The position numbers and the translations under genes were made by a program. A DNA stretch of 64,000 nucleotides. Source: Pseudomonadota bacterium. Lineage in GTDB: Bacteria; Pseudomonadota; Gammaproteobacteria; Pseudomonadales; Pseudohongiellaceae. A model generated the notes under the pieces. That model saw nothing but the letters and a program-made list of their open reading frames with translations. It was not told where the DNA came from and searched no databases. Shown one piece after another: positions 9,516-18,938 of this stretch. Position 1 is the first letter of the stretch; every line of letters starts with the position of its first letter. The DNA lies in assembly GCA_027621405.1 (NCBI GenBank), contig JAQCBT010000005.1, forward strand, positions 1-64,000, written 5' to 3'.

Positions 9516-10693
9516 TGCTCATCAATTTCTTCATGACCTTGAGGCAGGAACGGCTGCCGGTTTCATTCACCGAGTTGTTCACCCTGCTCGAATGCCTGAA
9601 GCAGAATGTCATATTTGGAAATGTAGACGATTTCTACTTCCTCTCTCGCGCCTGCCTCGTGAAAGATGAAAAGAATTTCGATAAGTTCGACCTGGCATTC
9701 GCTCGCTATTTCGAAAATATCGATTTCATAGATGATCTGTCTCTTTATCAGATTCCCCAGGAGTGGTTGCGCAAACAGTTCGAGTCCATGCTGAGCGATG
9801 AAGAGAAGGCAAAAATCGAGGCGCTCGGTGGCCTCGAGAAGCTGATGGAAGAGTTTCGCAAGCGCATGGACGAGCAGGAGAAGCGTCATCAGGGTGGTAA
9901 CAAGTGGATAGGAACTGGAGGCACTTCGCCCTTCGGTGCCTACGGCTATAACCCCGAAGGTATACGCATAGGTCAGGACGAGAGCCGCAACCAGCGCGCC
10001 GTCAAGGTTTGGGACAAGCGTAATTACCGAGACCTGGATGACTCGGTGGAGATCGGGACCCGCAATATCAAGATGGCCCTGCGCAGACTCAGGAAATTTG
10101 CCAGAACTGGCGCAGAAGAAGAGTTGGACATGGATGACACTATATCTTCAACGGCCCGTAATGCAGGCTTACTGAATATCAAAATGGTCCCGGAACGCCA
10201 CAATGCGGTAAAGGTGCTGCTGTTCTTCGATGTCGGGGGCTCTATGGACCCCCATGTAAAATTGTGTGAGGAGCTTTTTTCCGCTGCGCGCACAGAATTC
10301 AAGCACCTGAAGTACTATTATTTTCATAACTTTCTTTATGAGTCGGTGTGGACCAAGAGCAGGCGCCGCCACGCGGAAACAACTTCTACCTACGACATCC
10401 TGCACCGCTACAGTAAGGACTACAAAATCATCTTCGTCGGAGATGCCACCATGGCTCCCTATGAAATCACCCACGTGGGTGGGAGTATTGAACACTATAA
10501 TGAAGAGGCGGGTGCAGTGTGGATCAGGCGCCTGACTGATGCCTTCGAAAATTTTGTCTGGATCAACCCTACGCCCAAGGACTACTGGCAACACAGCTAT
10601 TCCATAGAGATCGTCAAGGAGCTTGTCGAAGACCGCATGTTTCCTTTGACAGTGAAGGGCCTGGAAGACGCCATGAGCCTGCTTAGCAAGTGA
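9515..10693 (+). CDS. VWA domain-containing protein, CoxE-like
   Basis: 392 residues. The N-terminal helical part begins MLINFFMTLRQERLPVSFTE, as in CoxE/VWA partners of MoxR. A charged, Lys/Glu/Gln-rich middle (about 100-130) precedes a von Willebrand A domain whose MIDAS begins FFDVGGSMDPH, with D239. The usual DxSxS is DxGxS here, as in other members of this group. The start overlaps the MoxR stop by one base, so the two act as a pair. The client is unknown. Confidence 0.9.
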   Translation: MLINFFMTLRQERLPVSFTELFTLLECLKQNVIFGNVDDFYFLSRACLVKDEKNFDKFDLAFARYFENIDFIDDLSLYQIPQEWLRKQFESMLSDEEKAKIEALGGLEKLMEEFRKRMDEQEKRHQGGNKWIGTGGTSPFGAYGYNPEGIRIGQDESRNQRAVKVWDKRNYRDLDDSVEIGTRNIKMALRRLRKFARTGAEEELDMDDTISSTARNAGLLNIKMVPERHNAVKVLLFFDVGGSMDPHVKLCEELFSAARTEFKHLKYYYFHNFLYESVWTKSRRRHAETTSTYDILHRYSKDYKIIFVGDATMAPYEITHVGGSIEHYNEEAGAVWIRRLTDAFENFVWINPTPKDYWQHSYSIEIVKELVEDRMFPLTVKGLEDAMSLLSK

Positions 10694-10703
10694 AGAATAC
10701 TGC

Positions 10704-12338
10704 ATGATAGAACGACTGCCCGAAGAATTAAGACCCGAGAAGTACCATTCACTCACCGACGTCTATGACTATATCGCTCGCGAACATGGCGATCGAGATG
10801 CTTATTATTGTCTCGGCAAGACACTCAAGTACGCTGAAGTCGACAAGCTTGCTACCCGCTTTGCAGCATACCTGCAGCATGAAACCAGGCTCCAGCCTGG
10901 TGACCGAATCGCGATCCAGCTTCCCAACCTGCTGCAGTTTCCCGTGGTGTTGATGGGGGCGGTCAAGGCTGGCCTCATCATAGTGAACACTAATCCGCTC
11001 TATACGGCGCATGAGATGGTTCACCAATTTACCGACTCCGGTGCCAAGGCCATCGTGATCCTCTCTGCGTTCTGCGACAAACTGCAGCAGATCCTACCGC
11101 AGACAGAAATAGAGACCGTGATAGTCACCGAGTTAGGCGACCTCCAGTCTCCGCTAAAGCGAGCATTCCTGAATTTTGCGGCACGCTATATCAAGAAGGC
11201 TGTACCGAATTATCATTTGCCAGCCAGCAAGCGCTTGCAGGATTGCCTGGACAATCAGCTCGAATTCGATGATTCGGCAGGTCGGACAAGGGGCGGAAAC
11301 GATGTGGCGGTCATACTCTACACCGGTGGCACTACTGGTGTGTCGAAAGGGGCAATGCTAAGTCACAGCAACCTGATCGCCAACATGATGCAGTTGCGCT
11401 CACGTTGCCTGTTGATTATCAACGACAGGACTGAGGTGATCGGTGCTCCCTTGCCGCTGTATCACAGCTATGCATTCCTGCTGCACTGCCTGGCGATGCC
11501 CTATGCGGGCAATCTTAATCTGTTGATGCCCAATCCAAGAGACCTGGACAGTGTTATCGGCTTGTTCAGGAAGTTCCGGGTGAGCGGTTTCGTCGGAATC
11601 AACACCCTGTTCCTGGCATTGTTGCGCAACAAGAAATTTGCTGGTGTGGATTTCTCCGGTATGAAATTCTGTGGCGCTGGAGGAATGGCGCTCTCTACCT
11701 CGGTGGCGAAAGAGTGGCGGGAAGTCACGGGCTGCGAAATCTTCGAAGGCTATGGTCTTACGGAGTGTTCGCCGGTCGTATCGGTAAACTTTCCGGGAGA
11801 GGTACGTTATGGCACCGTGGGTCGCCTGGTGCCGGAGACAGAGATCAAGGTAGTGAACGAGGAAAGCGAAGAAGTTCCCATTGGTGAGCATGGCGAGGCC
11901 TGGATTCGGGGCCCACAGGTCATGCTCGGTTATTGGGGAGTAGACGATGTCCAGGGCAGGGGTGTCACTGAAGACGGGTGGTTCAAGACGGGTGATTATG
12001 TAGAGCTCAGCGAAGATGGATTTGTCTCGATCGTCGACCGTAAAAAGGACATGATCCTGGTGTCCGGGTTCAATGTATTTCCCAACGAGATTGAAGACTG
12101 GGTTAACCAGATGCCCGGGGTCGATGAATCGGCGGCCATTGGGGTGCCCGATGAGCGCACCGGAGAGGCGGTCAAACTCTTTTTGGTCTGCTCAGAGCCT
12201 GCACCCGACCAGGATGCTATCATTGCTCATTGTCGGGAGGGATTAACTCCCTACAAGGTACCGCGCAGCATTGTATACGTAGATGAATTGCCGAAATCCA
12301 TTATCGGCAAGGTTATTCGCAGGAAACTGCGCGACTAA
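10704..12338 (+). CDS. fadD: Long-chain fatty acid-CoA ligase (FadD-like AMP-forming ligase)
   Basis: 544 residues (E. coli FadD 561). The AMP-binding P-loop is YTGGTTGVSKGAM (about 208-220), the adenine motif YGLTECSP, the TGD motif GWFKTGDY, and the C-terminal lysine motif PKSIIGKVIRRKL. It activates fatty acids to acyl-CoA via acyl-adenylate. FadD is the closest-looking family by the LGYWG and FNVFPNEIEDW segments, but chain-length specificity is not readable. It lies 10 nt after the VWA gene, so it is probably cotranscribed. Confidence 0.85.
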   Translation: MIERLPEELRPEKYHSLTDVYDYIAREHGDRDAYYCLGKTLKYAEVDKLATRFAAYLQHETRLQPGDRIAIQLPNLLQFPVVLMGAVKAGLIIVNTNPLYTAHEMVHQFTDSGAKAIVILSAFCDKLQQILPQTEIETVIVTELGDLQSPLKRAFLNFAARYIKKAVPNYHLPASKRLQDCLDNQLEFDDSAGRTRGGNDVAVILYTGGTTGVSKGAMLSHSNLIANMMQLRSRCLLIINDRTEVIGAPLPLYHSYAFLLHCLAMPYAGNLNLLMPNPRDLDSVIGLFRKFRVSGFVGINTLFLALLRNKKFAGVDFSGMKFCGAGGMALSTSVAKEWREVTGCEIFEGYGLTECSPVVSVNFPGEVRYGTVGRLVPETEIKVVNEESEEVPIGEHGEAWIRGPQVMLGYWGVDDVQGRGVTEDGWFKTGDYVELSEDGFVSIVDRKKDMILVSGFNVFPNEIEDWVNQMPGVDESAAIGVPDERTGEAVKLFLVCSEPAPDQDAIIAHCREGLTPYKVPRSIVYVDELPKSIIGKVIRRKLRD

Positions 12339-12384
12339 CTCTTCTCGCTGAAATTTTTCTACCCCTTCGGAATACCAGACGACC

Positions 12385-15300
12385 GTGTTGGATCAATTGG
12401 AGTCTGCATTGGCCGAGTGCCAGGTCGCCGACCTGCACCGATTCAGGCGACGCCTGGACCAGGCACGCAGCGCAGGAAACACGCAGAGCCAGCAGTCCAG
12501 GCTCCTTGCCCTGGAAAAGGATATTGAGATTTCCAGGCAGGCCTGCGCCGCGCGTGCGGCGGCGATACCGCAGCAGATCCATTACCCCGAAAACCTGCCT
12601 TTCTCAGCCAAGGCTGACGAGATTGTATCTCTGCTGCAGCAGCACCAGGTGCTGGTTGTGGCTGGCGATACGGGTTCCGGAAAAACAACCCAATTGCCCA
12701 AGATCTGCCTACAGGCCGGCTTTGGCCGCAGAGGGCTGATCGGGCATACCCAGCCCCGGCGACTGGCGGCCAGTTCCGTTGCCAACCGTGTGGCTGAAGA
12801 ACTCGGTGTTAATCTTGGTGAGGGGGTGGGTTATCAGGTTCGTTTCACAGAAAAATTGTCACCTTCTTCGTTCCTGAAGGTAATGACAGATGGCATCCTG
12901 TTGGCAGAGATCCAGCAGGATCGCTTTCTCAACAAGTATGAAGTGCTCATTATCGACGAAGCGCATGAGCGCTCTTTGAATATTGATTTCCTGCTAGGCT
13001 ATCTCAAGCATCTACTGGATCGTCGTAGAGAGCTGAAGCTGGTAATTACGTCGGCCACGATCGATGTAGAGAAGTTTGCGGCGCACTTTGACGATGCGCC
13101 AATCGTCACGGTGTCGGGCCGAACCTATCCGGTAGAAGTGCGTTACCTGCCATTGGATACCCGAATGGAGAACAGGGATAGCGCAGATCCCTTCGCCGAT
13201 GCCATCGTTGATGCGGTCAAGAGTATCCAGTCTACGGACAGGCAACGGGGAAAACTGTCCGGTGATATCCTGGTTTTCCTGCCGACCGAGCGCGACATCA
13301 GGGATACTGCTCAGGTGTTGCGCAAGGAGCGCCTGCAGGACACAGAGATACTGCCGTTGTATGCGCGACTACGGCATTCCGAGCAGGTGAAAATCTTCCA
13401 GTCTCATCGGGGGCGCCGCATCGTGTTGGCGACCAATGTGGCGGAAACCTCGATCACCGTGCCCGGCATCAATTACGTGATTGATACTGGCCTTGCGCGC
13501 ATCAGTCGCTACAGCCTGCAGAACAAGGTTCAGCGCCTTCCCATCGAGGCCGTATCCCAGGCTTCTGCGAATCAACGCAAGGGACGTTGCGGGAGATTAG
13601 CCGATGGCATCTGCATCCGGCTTTATTCTGAACAGGATTTCGAGAGCAGGCCGCTCTACACCGATCCGGAGATCCTGCGCACAAACCTGGCATCGGTCAT
13701 TCTCCGGATGCAGCACCTGAAGCTGGGTGATGTTGCGGAATTTCCATTCCTCGAGGCGCCGGAGAATCGTGCAATCAATGAAGGCTTCAATCTTCTCATC
13801 GAGCTCAATGCCCTCAGTAACAAGCGTGAGTTGACCCGGGCAGGGCGCCAGATGGCAGTGCTGCCAGTCGATCCGCGGTTAGGGCGGATGCTGGTTACCG
13901 CCGATGCCGAACGCTGCCTTAATGAAATCCTGATAATCGTTAGCGCACTCAGCATCCAGGACCCTCGCGAATCCGGTGCAGAAAACAGGCAGCAGGCGAA
14001 GGAACGACAGGAGGAATTTCAGCACCCGGATTCAGACTTCCTCACGCTTGTTAACTTATGGCAAGCGTTCGAGTCGCAACGACAAAACCTGACCCAGGGC
14101 CAGTTACGCAAATACTGTAAGCGTTACCATCTGTCCTTCACAAGAATGCGGGAATGGCGTGAAGTCCATCGCCAGTTACTACTGAGTTGCCAGCAGCTGG
14201 GCCTGCGTCTTAACAGGGAAAAGGCGGATTATGCTGCGGTACATAAAGCGATTATCAGCGGTTCTCTGAACCAGGTTGCCATGCGCTACGAAGGAAAGCT
14301 GTTCCAGGGGAATCGCAACAAGAAATTTACCCTCTTTCCCACTTCCGCGCTGGCAGGCAAGGCCGTCAAATGGATCGTTACCGGTGATCTGATAGAGACT
14401 TCACAGACCTTCGCCACGATGGCCGCGAAGATTCAGCCGGAATGGATCGAAGAGAAGGCTCTGCATCTGGTCAAGCGAGAACACTTTAATCCGCACTGGA
14501 GCAAGAAGCGTCAACAGGCCATGGTGAATGAGAAGGTAAGCCTCTATGGTCTGGCGATTATCGAGAGCAGGGAAGTTGGACTCAATAATATCGACAACAA
14601 GACGGCGCGGGAGTTATTCATTCGTGAGGCGCTGATTCCTGAGGAACTGTCCTACAATCCACCGTTTTTGGTGCATAACAGGGCGCTTCTGGAAGAACTT
14701 GAAAAGCAGGAAGAGAAGATCAGGCGCCCGGAGTATTTTGTCAGTGAACGCGACCTGGTGCGCTTTTATGAAGAGCGCATCCCGGAGCATGTTAATTCTA
14801 CGAACTCCCTGAAAAAATGGCTGCAGAAGTCCGGTGAGCAGGCACAGCAGTCGCTACAGATGTCTGTGGAGAATCTGCTGGATGCAGATCGTGCCGCGGA
14901 TCATAGCCAATCGTTTCCAGATCATGCGCCGCTGAGACAAAACAGGCTTTCGATCGACTATAAATTTGAACCCGGACATCAACGAGATGGTGCAACCGTG
15001 CAGATTCCACTAGCTATCTTGCCGCAGATGACCCAGTCCGATGTGGACTGGGCGGTGCCAGGAATCGTAAAAGAGAAATGCATTGCCTTGCTCAAGGGGC
15101 TGCCCAAATCCCTGCGTAAGAATTTTATACCGGTGAGCGGATTTGTGGATCAGATCCTGCCGCAGATGATTCCGGGAGAAGGCGATCTCATTTCCACATT
15201 GCTCGCTCAGATCAAGCTCATCAAACGTTTACAGATCGAAAGACAGATGTTCCTCGATGTGGAGTTGCCGCAACACCTGCGAATCAAGCTCTCTATACTC

Positions 15301-16278
15301 GATGAGGCCGGTCATGAGGTTGCGCTCGGAGACGATATCGATAGCCTGAAGAAACAGTTGGCAGGAGAGCTGGACAGGGCAGCCTATGAGGAGGTGACTC
15401 CTGCAAGCGGCCTGCATGAGATCGAGGCCACGGGACTTACAGACTGGAGTATCGGTGACTTGCCGCAGCAGCTGGAAATTGGTGATGAGCTGATCCTGAT
15501 ACGCTACCCGGCGTTGGTGGACTGTGACGATTCGGTGAGTGTCAGCCTGTTTGCCGACGCTGATGACGCGAAGGCTTCGCACGCGCAGGGGCTCACCCGC
15601 TTATATATGTTACGAACAGCACAGCAGAGACGTATGCTGCAAAAGCAGATGGCGTCGTTCGAGAAAAAGAATGTGCTGATACTGCCACCAGCTTTGACCC
15701 AGTTGGCCGATGAAGCTGTGGTGAGTTGTTACCGTGGTGCATTCAATGTCGACGCAGAGCAGCCCTGGAATAAGGAGCAGTTCGAGCATTGCCTGAATAG
15801 GGGCAGGCAGGAGCTGTTTGAAGAAGCATCAAGGCTGGAGTCACTGCTAAGCCAGGTGTTGAAGCACAGGTACGAGGTAATCAAGACCCTGGCAGAATTG
15901 AGGAGAGCAGGTCTGCACTATGCCTGTGATGACATAGAAGGGCAATTGCAGGAGCTGTTCAGGGACGGCTTCTTGCAGCACACCCCCCGTATGTGGCTAC
16001 AACAATATCCGCGTTACCTGCAAGCTATTCGCAAGCGCCTGGAGCTGGCTCCGCATCTCGGCCCCAGGGATCAGGCGCATACGGAAGAACTACAGCGCTT
16101 CTGGCAACGCTATCTCGATCTGTGTGATCGAGGGCACATAAGTGCCAGAGAGGAAATTGACTTGCTCAGGTGGATGATTGAAGAATACAGGGTATCGTTG
16201 TTTGCCCAATCTCTCGGCACCCACATCCCGGTTTCTGCCAAACGCCTCCATAAGCATTGGGAGCAGTTACGTGGTTAG
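12385..16278 (+). CDS. hrpA: ATP-dependent RNA helicase HrpA
   Basis: 1297 residues, matching HrpA (about 1300). The GTG start is followed by a helical leader. Walker A is GDTGSGKT at 94-101, the DEAH box is at 191-194, SATI is motif III, and QRKGRCGR is motif VI. Helicase-associated HA2 and OB-fold domains and the long C-terminal DUF3418 region follow. HrpA is a DEAH 3'-5' RNA helicase that rescues stalled or collided ribosomes. The upstream gap is 46 nt. Confidence 0.96.
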   Translation: MLDQLESALAECQVADLHRFRRRLDQARSAGNTQSQQSRLLALEKDIEISRQACAARAAAIPQQIHYPENLPFSAKADEIVSLLQQHQVLVVAGDTGSGKTTQLPKICLQAGFGRRGLIGHTQPRRLAASSVANRVAEELGVNLGEGVGYQVRFTEKLSPSSFLKVMTDGILLAEIQQDRFLNKYEVLIIDEAHERSLNIDFLLGYLKHLLDRRRELKLVITSATIDVEKFAAHFDDAPIVTVSGRTYPVEVRYLPLDTRMENRDSADPFADAIVDAVKSIQSTDRQRGKLSGDILVFLPTERDIRDTAQVLRKERLQDTEILPLYARLRHSEQVKIFQSHRGRRIVLATNVAETSITVPGINYVIDTGLARISRYSLQNKVQRLPIEAVSQASANQRKGRCGRLADGICIRLYSEQDFESRPLYTDPEILRTNLASVILRMQHLKLGDVAEFPFLEAPENRAINEGFNLLIELNALSNKRELTRAGRQMAVLPVDPRLGRMLVTADAERCLNEILIIVSALSIQDPRESGAENRQQAKERQEEFQHPDSDFLTLVNLWQAFESQRQNLTQGQLRKYCKRYHLSFTRMREWREVHRQLLLSCQQLGLRLNREKADYAAVHKAIISGSLNQVAMRYEGKLFQGNRNKKFTLFPTSALAGKAVKWIVTGDLIETSQTFATMAAKIQPEWIEEKALHLVKREHFNPHWSKKRQQAMVNEKVSLYGLAIIESREVGLNNIDNKTARELFIREALIPEELSYNPPFLVHNRALLEELEKQEEKIRRPEYFVSERDLVRFYEERIPEHVNSTNSLKKWLQKSGEQAQQSLQMSVENLLDADRAADHSQSFPDHAPLRQNRLSIDYKFEPGHQRDGATVQIPLAILPQMTQSDVDWAVPGIVKEKCIALLKGLPKSLRKNFIPVSGFVDQILPQMIPGEGDLISTLLAQIKLIKRLQIERQMFLDVELPQHLRIKLSILDEAGHEVALGDDIDSLKKQLAGELDRAAYEEVTPASGLHEIEATGLTDWSIGDLPQQLEIGDELILIRYPALVDCDDSVSVSLFADADDAKASHAQGLTRLYMLRTAQQRRMLQKQMASFEKKNVLILPPALTQLADEAVVSCYRGAFNVDAEQPWNKEQFEHCLNRGRQELFEEASRLESLLSQVLKHRYEVIKTLAELRRAGLHYACDDIEGQLQELFRDGFLQHTPRMWLQQYPRYLQAIRKRLELAPHLGPRDQAHTEELQRFWQRYLDLCDRGHISAREEIDLLRWMIEEYRVSLFAQSLGTHIPVSAKRLHKHWEQLRG

Positions 16279-16354
16279 ACGGTTCCTGTTTGTTCTCCTG
16301 TAACAAAGCAAGGGATTTAGGGTCTAAACCAGCACGAATCGCATTATCGGTGTT

Positions 16355-17074
16355 ATGAAACACAAATTTAATATATTGATCAGTAAGCTCAGTCGCAGTC
16401 TTTGGCATGTAAGCTGTCTGCTGTTGCTGATGCTGCCTCTCGCCAGCCATGCCCAGACACCTGATCCATGGATGCAGGGGAATAAACGGGTTTTCGCCTT
16501 CAATGATTTCTTCGACCGCATACTCGTTCGCCCCATAGCCACGACGTACACCACGTTCGTGCCCCGTTTTGCGCGCCAGGGAATCGGAAACTTCTTCAGT
16601 AACATTAACGACATCAATGTATTTGTGAACGACGTGTTACAGCTGAAGTTCGATGACGCGGTTACCGATTCCGGGCGCTTCCTCGTCAACAGCACCATTG
16701 GTATTGGTGGATTTCTCGATGTGGCCAGTGACCTAGGTCTGCACAAGAACGAGGAAGACTTCGGCCAGACGCTTGGCTTCTGGGGAGTTGGAACCGGCCC
16801 CTATGTGATGCTACCGGTTTTCGGCGCCAGCAATGTCAGGGATGCCTTCGGCCTGACCCTGGACACTCTCTTCAACCCTATCCAGTATCACGACGAGCCC
16901 TCGGTGCGTCTGCCACTGATACTGCTGCAGGAGATCGACACCAGGGCGTCCCTGCTGGCACTGGATGAACTGGTGACCGGTGACCGCTACCTGTTCGTGC
17001 GCGAGGCTTATATTCAACGCCGGCAATATCTCGTAAATGACGGGGAAGTCGATGACGAATTCGGAGCATTCTAA
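16355..17074 (+). CDS. mlaA: MlaA/VacJ family protein, outer-membrane lipid asymmetry
   Basis: 239 residues of the MlaA/VacJ family: NKRVFAFNDFFDRILVRP, then FFSNINDINVFVND and NSTIGIGGFLDVASDLGL, then FGQTLGFWGVGTGPYVMLP. MlaA removes mislocalised phospholipids from the outer leaflet of the outer membrane and passes them to MlaC. The leader (1-33, ending SHA before QTPDP) has no lipobox cysteine, whereas classical MlaA is a lipoprotein, so this one would be released by signal peptidase I. An rssB-like gene follows, as near Pseudomonas vacJ. Confidence 0.9.
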   Translation: MKHKFNILISKLSRSLWHVSCLLLLMLPLASHAQTPDPWMQGNKRVFAFNDFFDRILVRPIATTYTTFVPRFARQGIGNFFSNINDINVFVNDVLQLKFDDAVTDSGRFLVNSTIGIGGFLDVASDLGLHKNEEDFGQTLGFWGVGTGPYVMLPVFGASNVRDAFGLTLDTLFNPIQYHDEPSVRLPLILLQEIDTRASLLALDELVTGDRYLFVREAYIQRRQYLVNDGEVDDEFGAF

Positions 17075-17233
17075 GTTCGTTCGAGAAGCCAATTCGCCAA
17101 AATTGCACTAAACTAGGGATTGCAATACCCCCGAAAAATGCAGGGGTTTGGTGAGTGCCCGGCAAGGAAGCCTGGAAGTGGGTACTTTGAAGTTGGCATA
17201 GACAGGGCTGCTCAATAATCAAGCAGCGCCACC

Positions 17234-18442
17234 GTGATGATTTCCTCCAATCTGGCTGAACCAGCCTCTGTTCAAGCTGCGCGCCTGCTCGTCATCGATG
17301 ACGATCCTGCCGTTCGCCTGAGTATTCGCGGCTTCCTCGAAGACAGTGGTTTCACCGTGCTGGAGGCCGACAGCGGGAAGCAGGGGGTTTCAATCTGCGC
17401 CGAACAGCATCCTGACCTGGTGCTCTGCGATTTGCGCCTCCCGGACCTGGATGGACTGGAAGTGATACGCAGTGTCACGTCAACACACATCAATATTCCT
17501 GTCATCGTTATCTCGGGCCTGGGCGAGGTGCACGATGTCGTACAGGCGCTACGACTCGGTGCGGCAGATTACCTGACCAAACCCATCAAGGATCTGGAAG
17601 TACTGGAGCACTCGATTCGCCGCAGTCTGAACCAGGCTGAGTTGATCGCCCAGAACAAGTCCTATGCCGAACAATTGGAGAATACGAATTTCCAGTTGCG
17701 TCATTCCCTGGATCTCCTCCGTGTCGACCAGCAGGCGGGCCGCTCTGTGCAGACCCAACTGCTTCCTGAAACTCCATTTGTCACAGATCACTTCTGCTGC
17801 CAGCATCGTATAGTTCCTTCACTCTATCTAAGCGGTGATTCAACTGATTACTGGGAAACAGAGGACGGCAGTCTTGTATTCTACGTGGCAGACGTATCCG
17901 GGCATGGGGCATCATCGGCGTTCGTGACAGTATTGTTGAAATATGTTGGCAGGAACACCGCCAGGCAACAGCGCCGAAAATATGGCAGCCTCTCTGCAAA
18001 ATGGCTGCTCAATACAATGAACAGTGAACTGCACCAGGCAAACCTGCAGAAACACGCAACTGCATTCCTGGGCATACTCGATCCTGAAGGCAAGGAGCTC
18101 GAATATGCGGCAGCGGGGCACTACCCGATGCCCGTTCTGAGCATGGGCGGTGAACACAGATTCCTGCAGTGCAGCAGTCTACCTCTGGGCGTGAGGGGGC
18201 AGACAGACTACGAGATTACGCGGATTCAGATCAGGGAAGACTTCAGGATGAACCTGTTCTCCGATGGGGTATTGGAATTGATGGATCATGCTTCCCTGGT
18301 AGAAAAGGAGATTGCCCTGCTGGAGTTGATCGCGGAGGCCGATGGGGATTTCGAGACGATAAAGTCACGACTCAACCTGGAGAATATTTCCAACGCCCCG
18401 GACGATATCGCGCTGCTCACCGTGCAGCGTCGAACATCCTGA
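17234..18442 (+). CDS. rssB: Response regulator with PP2C/SpoIIE-type phosphatase output (RssB-like)
   Basis: 402 residues. The receiver domain (17-135) has acidic pocket D22-D24, phosphoacceptor D66 and the conserved KP lysine in YLTKPIKDL. A coiled-coil linker (about 138-170) leads to a PP2C/SpoIIE phosphatase domain with metal-binding acidic motifs (ADVSGHG, D220; SDGVLEL; APDDIALL). Such proteins dephosphorylate anti-sigma-factor antagonists. The order vacJ then rssB parallels Pseudomonas, where an STAS partner (rssC) follows. No STAS gene is present here, so the partner must be encoded elsewhere. Confidence 0.85.
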   Translation: MMISSNLAEPASVQAARLLVIDDDPAVRLSIRGFLEDSGFTVLEADSGKQGVSICAEQHPDLVLCDLRLPDLDGLEVIRSVTSTHINIPVIVISGLGEVHDVVQALRLGAADYLTKPIKDLEVLEHSIRRSLNQAELIAQNKSYAEQLENTNFQLRHSLDLLRVDQQAGRSVQTQLLPETPFVTDHFCCQHRIVPSLYLSGDSTDYWETEDGSLVFYVADVSGHGASSAFVTVLLKYVGRNTARQQRRKYGSLSAKWLLNTMNSELHQANLQKHATAFLGILDPEGKELEYAAAGHYPMPVLSMGGEHRFLQCSSLPLGVRGQTDYEITRIQIREDFRMNLFSDGVLELMDHASLVEKEIALLELIAEADGDFETIKSRLNLENISNAPDDIALLTVQRRTS

Positions 18443-18451
18443 ACGCCACTG

Positions 18452-18907
18452 CTACTGATTCCGTACTTTCAGCTTCATGCGAATGAAGTCACTGTGCGAG
18501 ACATAGATCAGCTCTGACACCTTGCGGATCAAGTGCTCTTCGTACTTGTCGAGTTCATCATCGGAATACGCCACTCGCCACATGTTCTCGATCAGGCGAA
18601 GTTTTTCATCATAGTCATATTCGTCGTTGATCAATCGGGTGAACTCAAACAATGAGGTAGCCTGGCTGGCCTGTTGTTCCGCCAATTGGTGCATGGCATC
18701 CAGTTCTGTTTCTGGAATGTTGAGGCTGGTCTGGAGCAGGTCCAGGAATTCATCGGTTTCCCTTTGATCGAGTTCGTGATCAGATTTCATGACTTCAATC
18801 AGGAGGGCCGCGCTGGCCAGGTTGGAGCTGGAGGCGCAGATTTCCCCTTTAGAGCCCTCGTTCGATTTCAGCTTCGCTTCGAAATAGGACTTTATGGAAT
18901 TCAACAT
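18452..18907 (-). CDS. TerB-family acidic helical protein
   Basis: 151 residues, all-helical, with two acidic repeats typical of the TerB/DjlA-N fold: LIEVMKSDHELDQRETDEF and NMWRVAYSDDELDKYEEH. TerB domains bind metal ions and occur in tellurite-resistance and unrelated contexts, so tellurite resistance should not be inferred here. It is convergent with the rssB-like gene (9 nt between stops) and shares direction with dusA. Confidence 0.8.
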   Translation of the reverse strand: MLNSIKSYFEAKLKSNEGSKGEICASSSNLASAALLIEVMKSDHELDQRETDEFLDLLQTSLNIPETELDAMHQLAEQQASQATSLFEFTRLINDEYDYDEKLRLIENMWRVAYSDDELDKYEEHLIRKVSELIYVSHSDFIRMKLKVRNQ

Positions 18908-18938
18908 AGGGATATCCGGTTAATAAATTTCAGGTTCC

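Noticed and set aside
18452-18907. Tellurite-resistance function for the TerB-like gene
   Set aside because: A single TerB domain without the other ter genes does not support that role.
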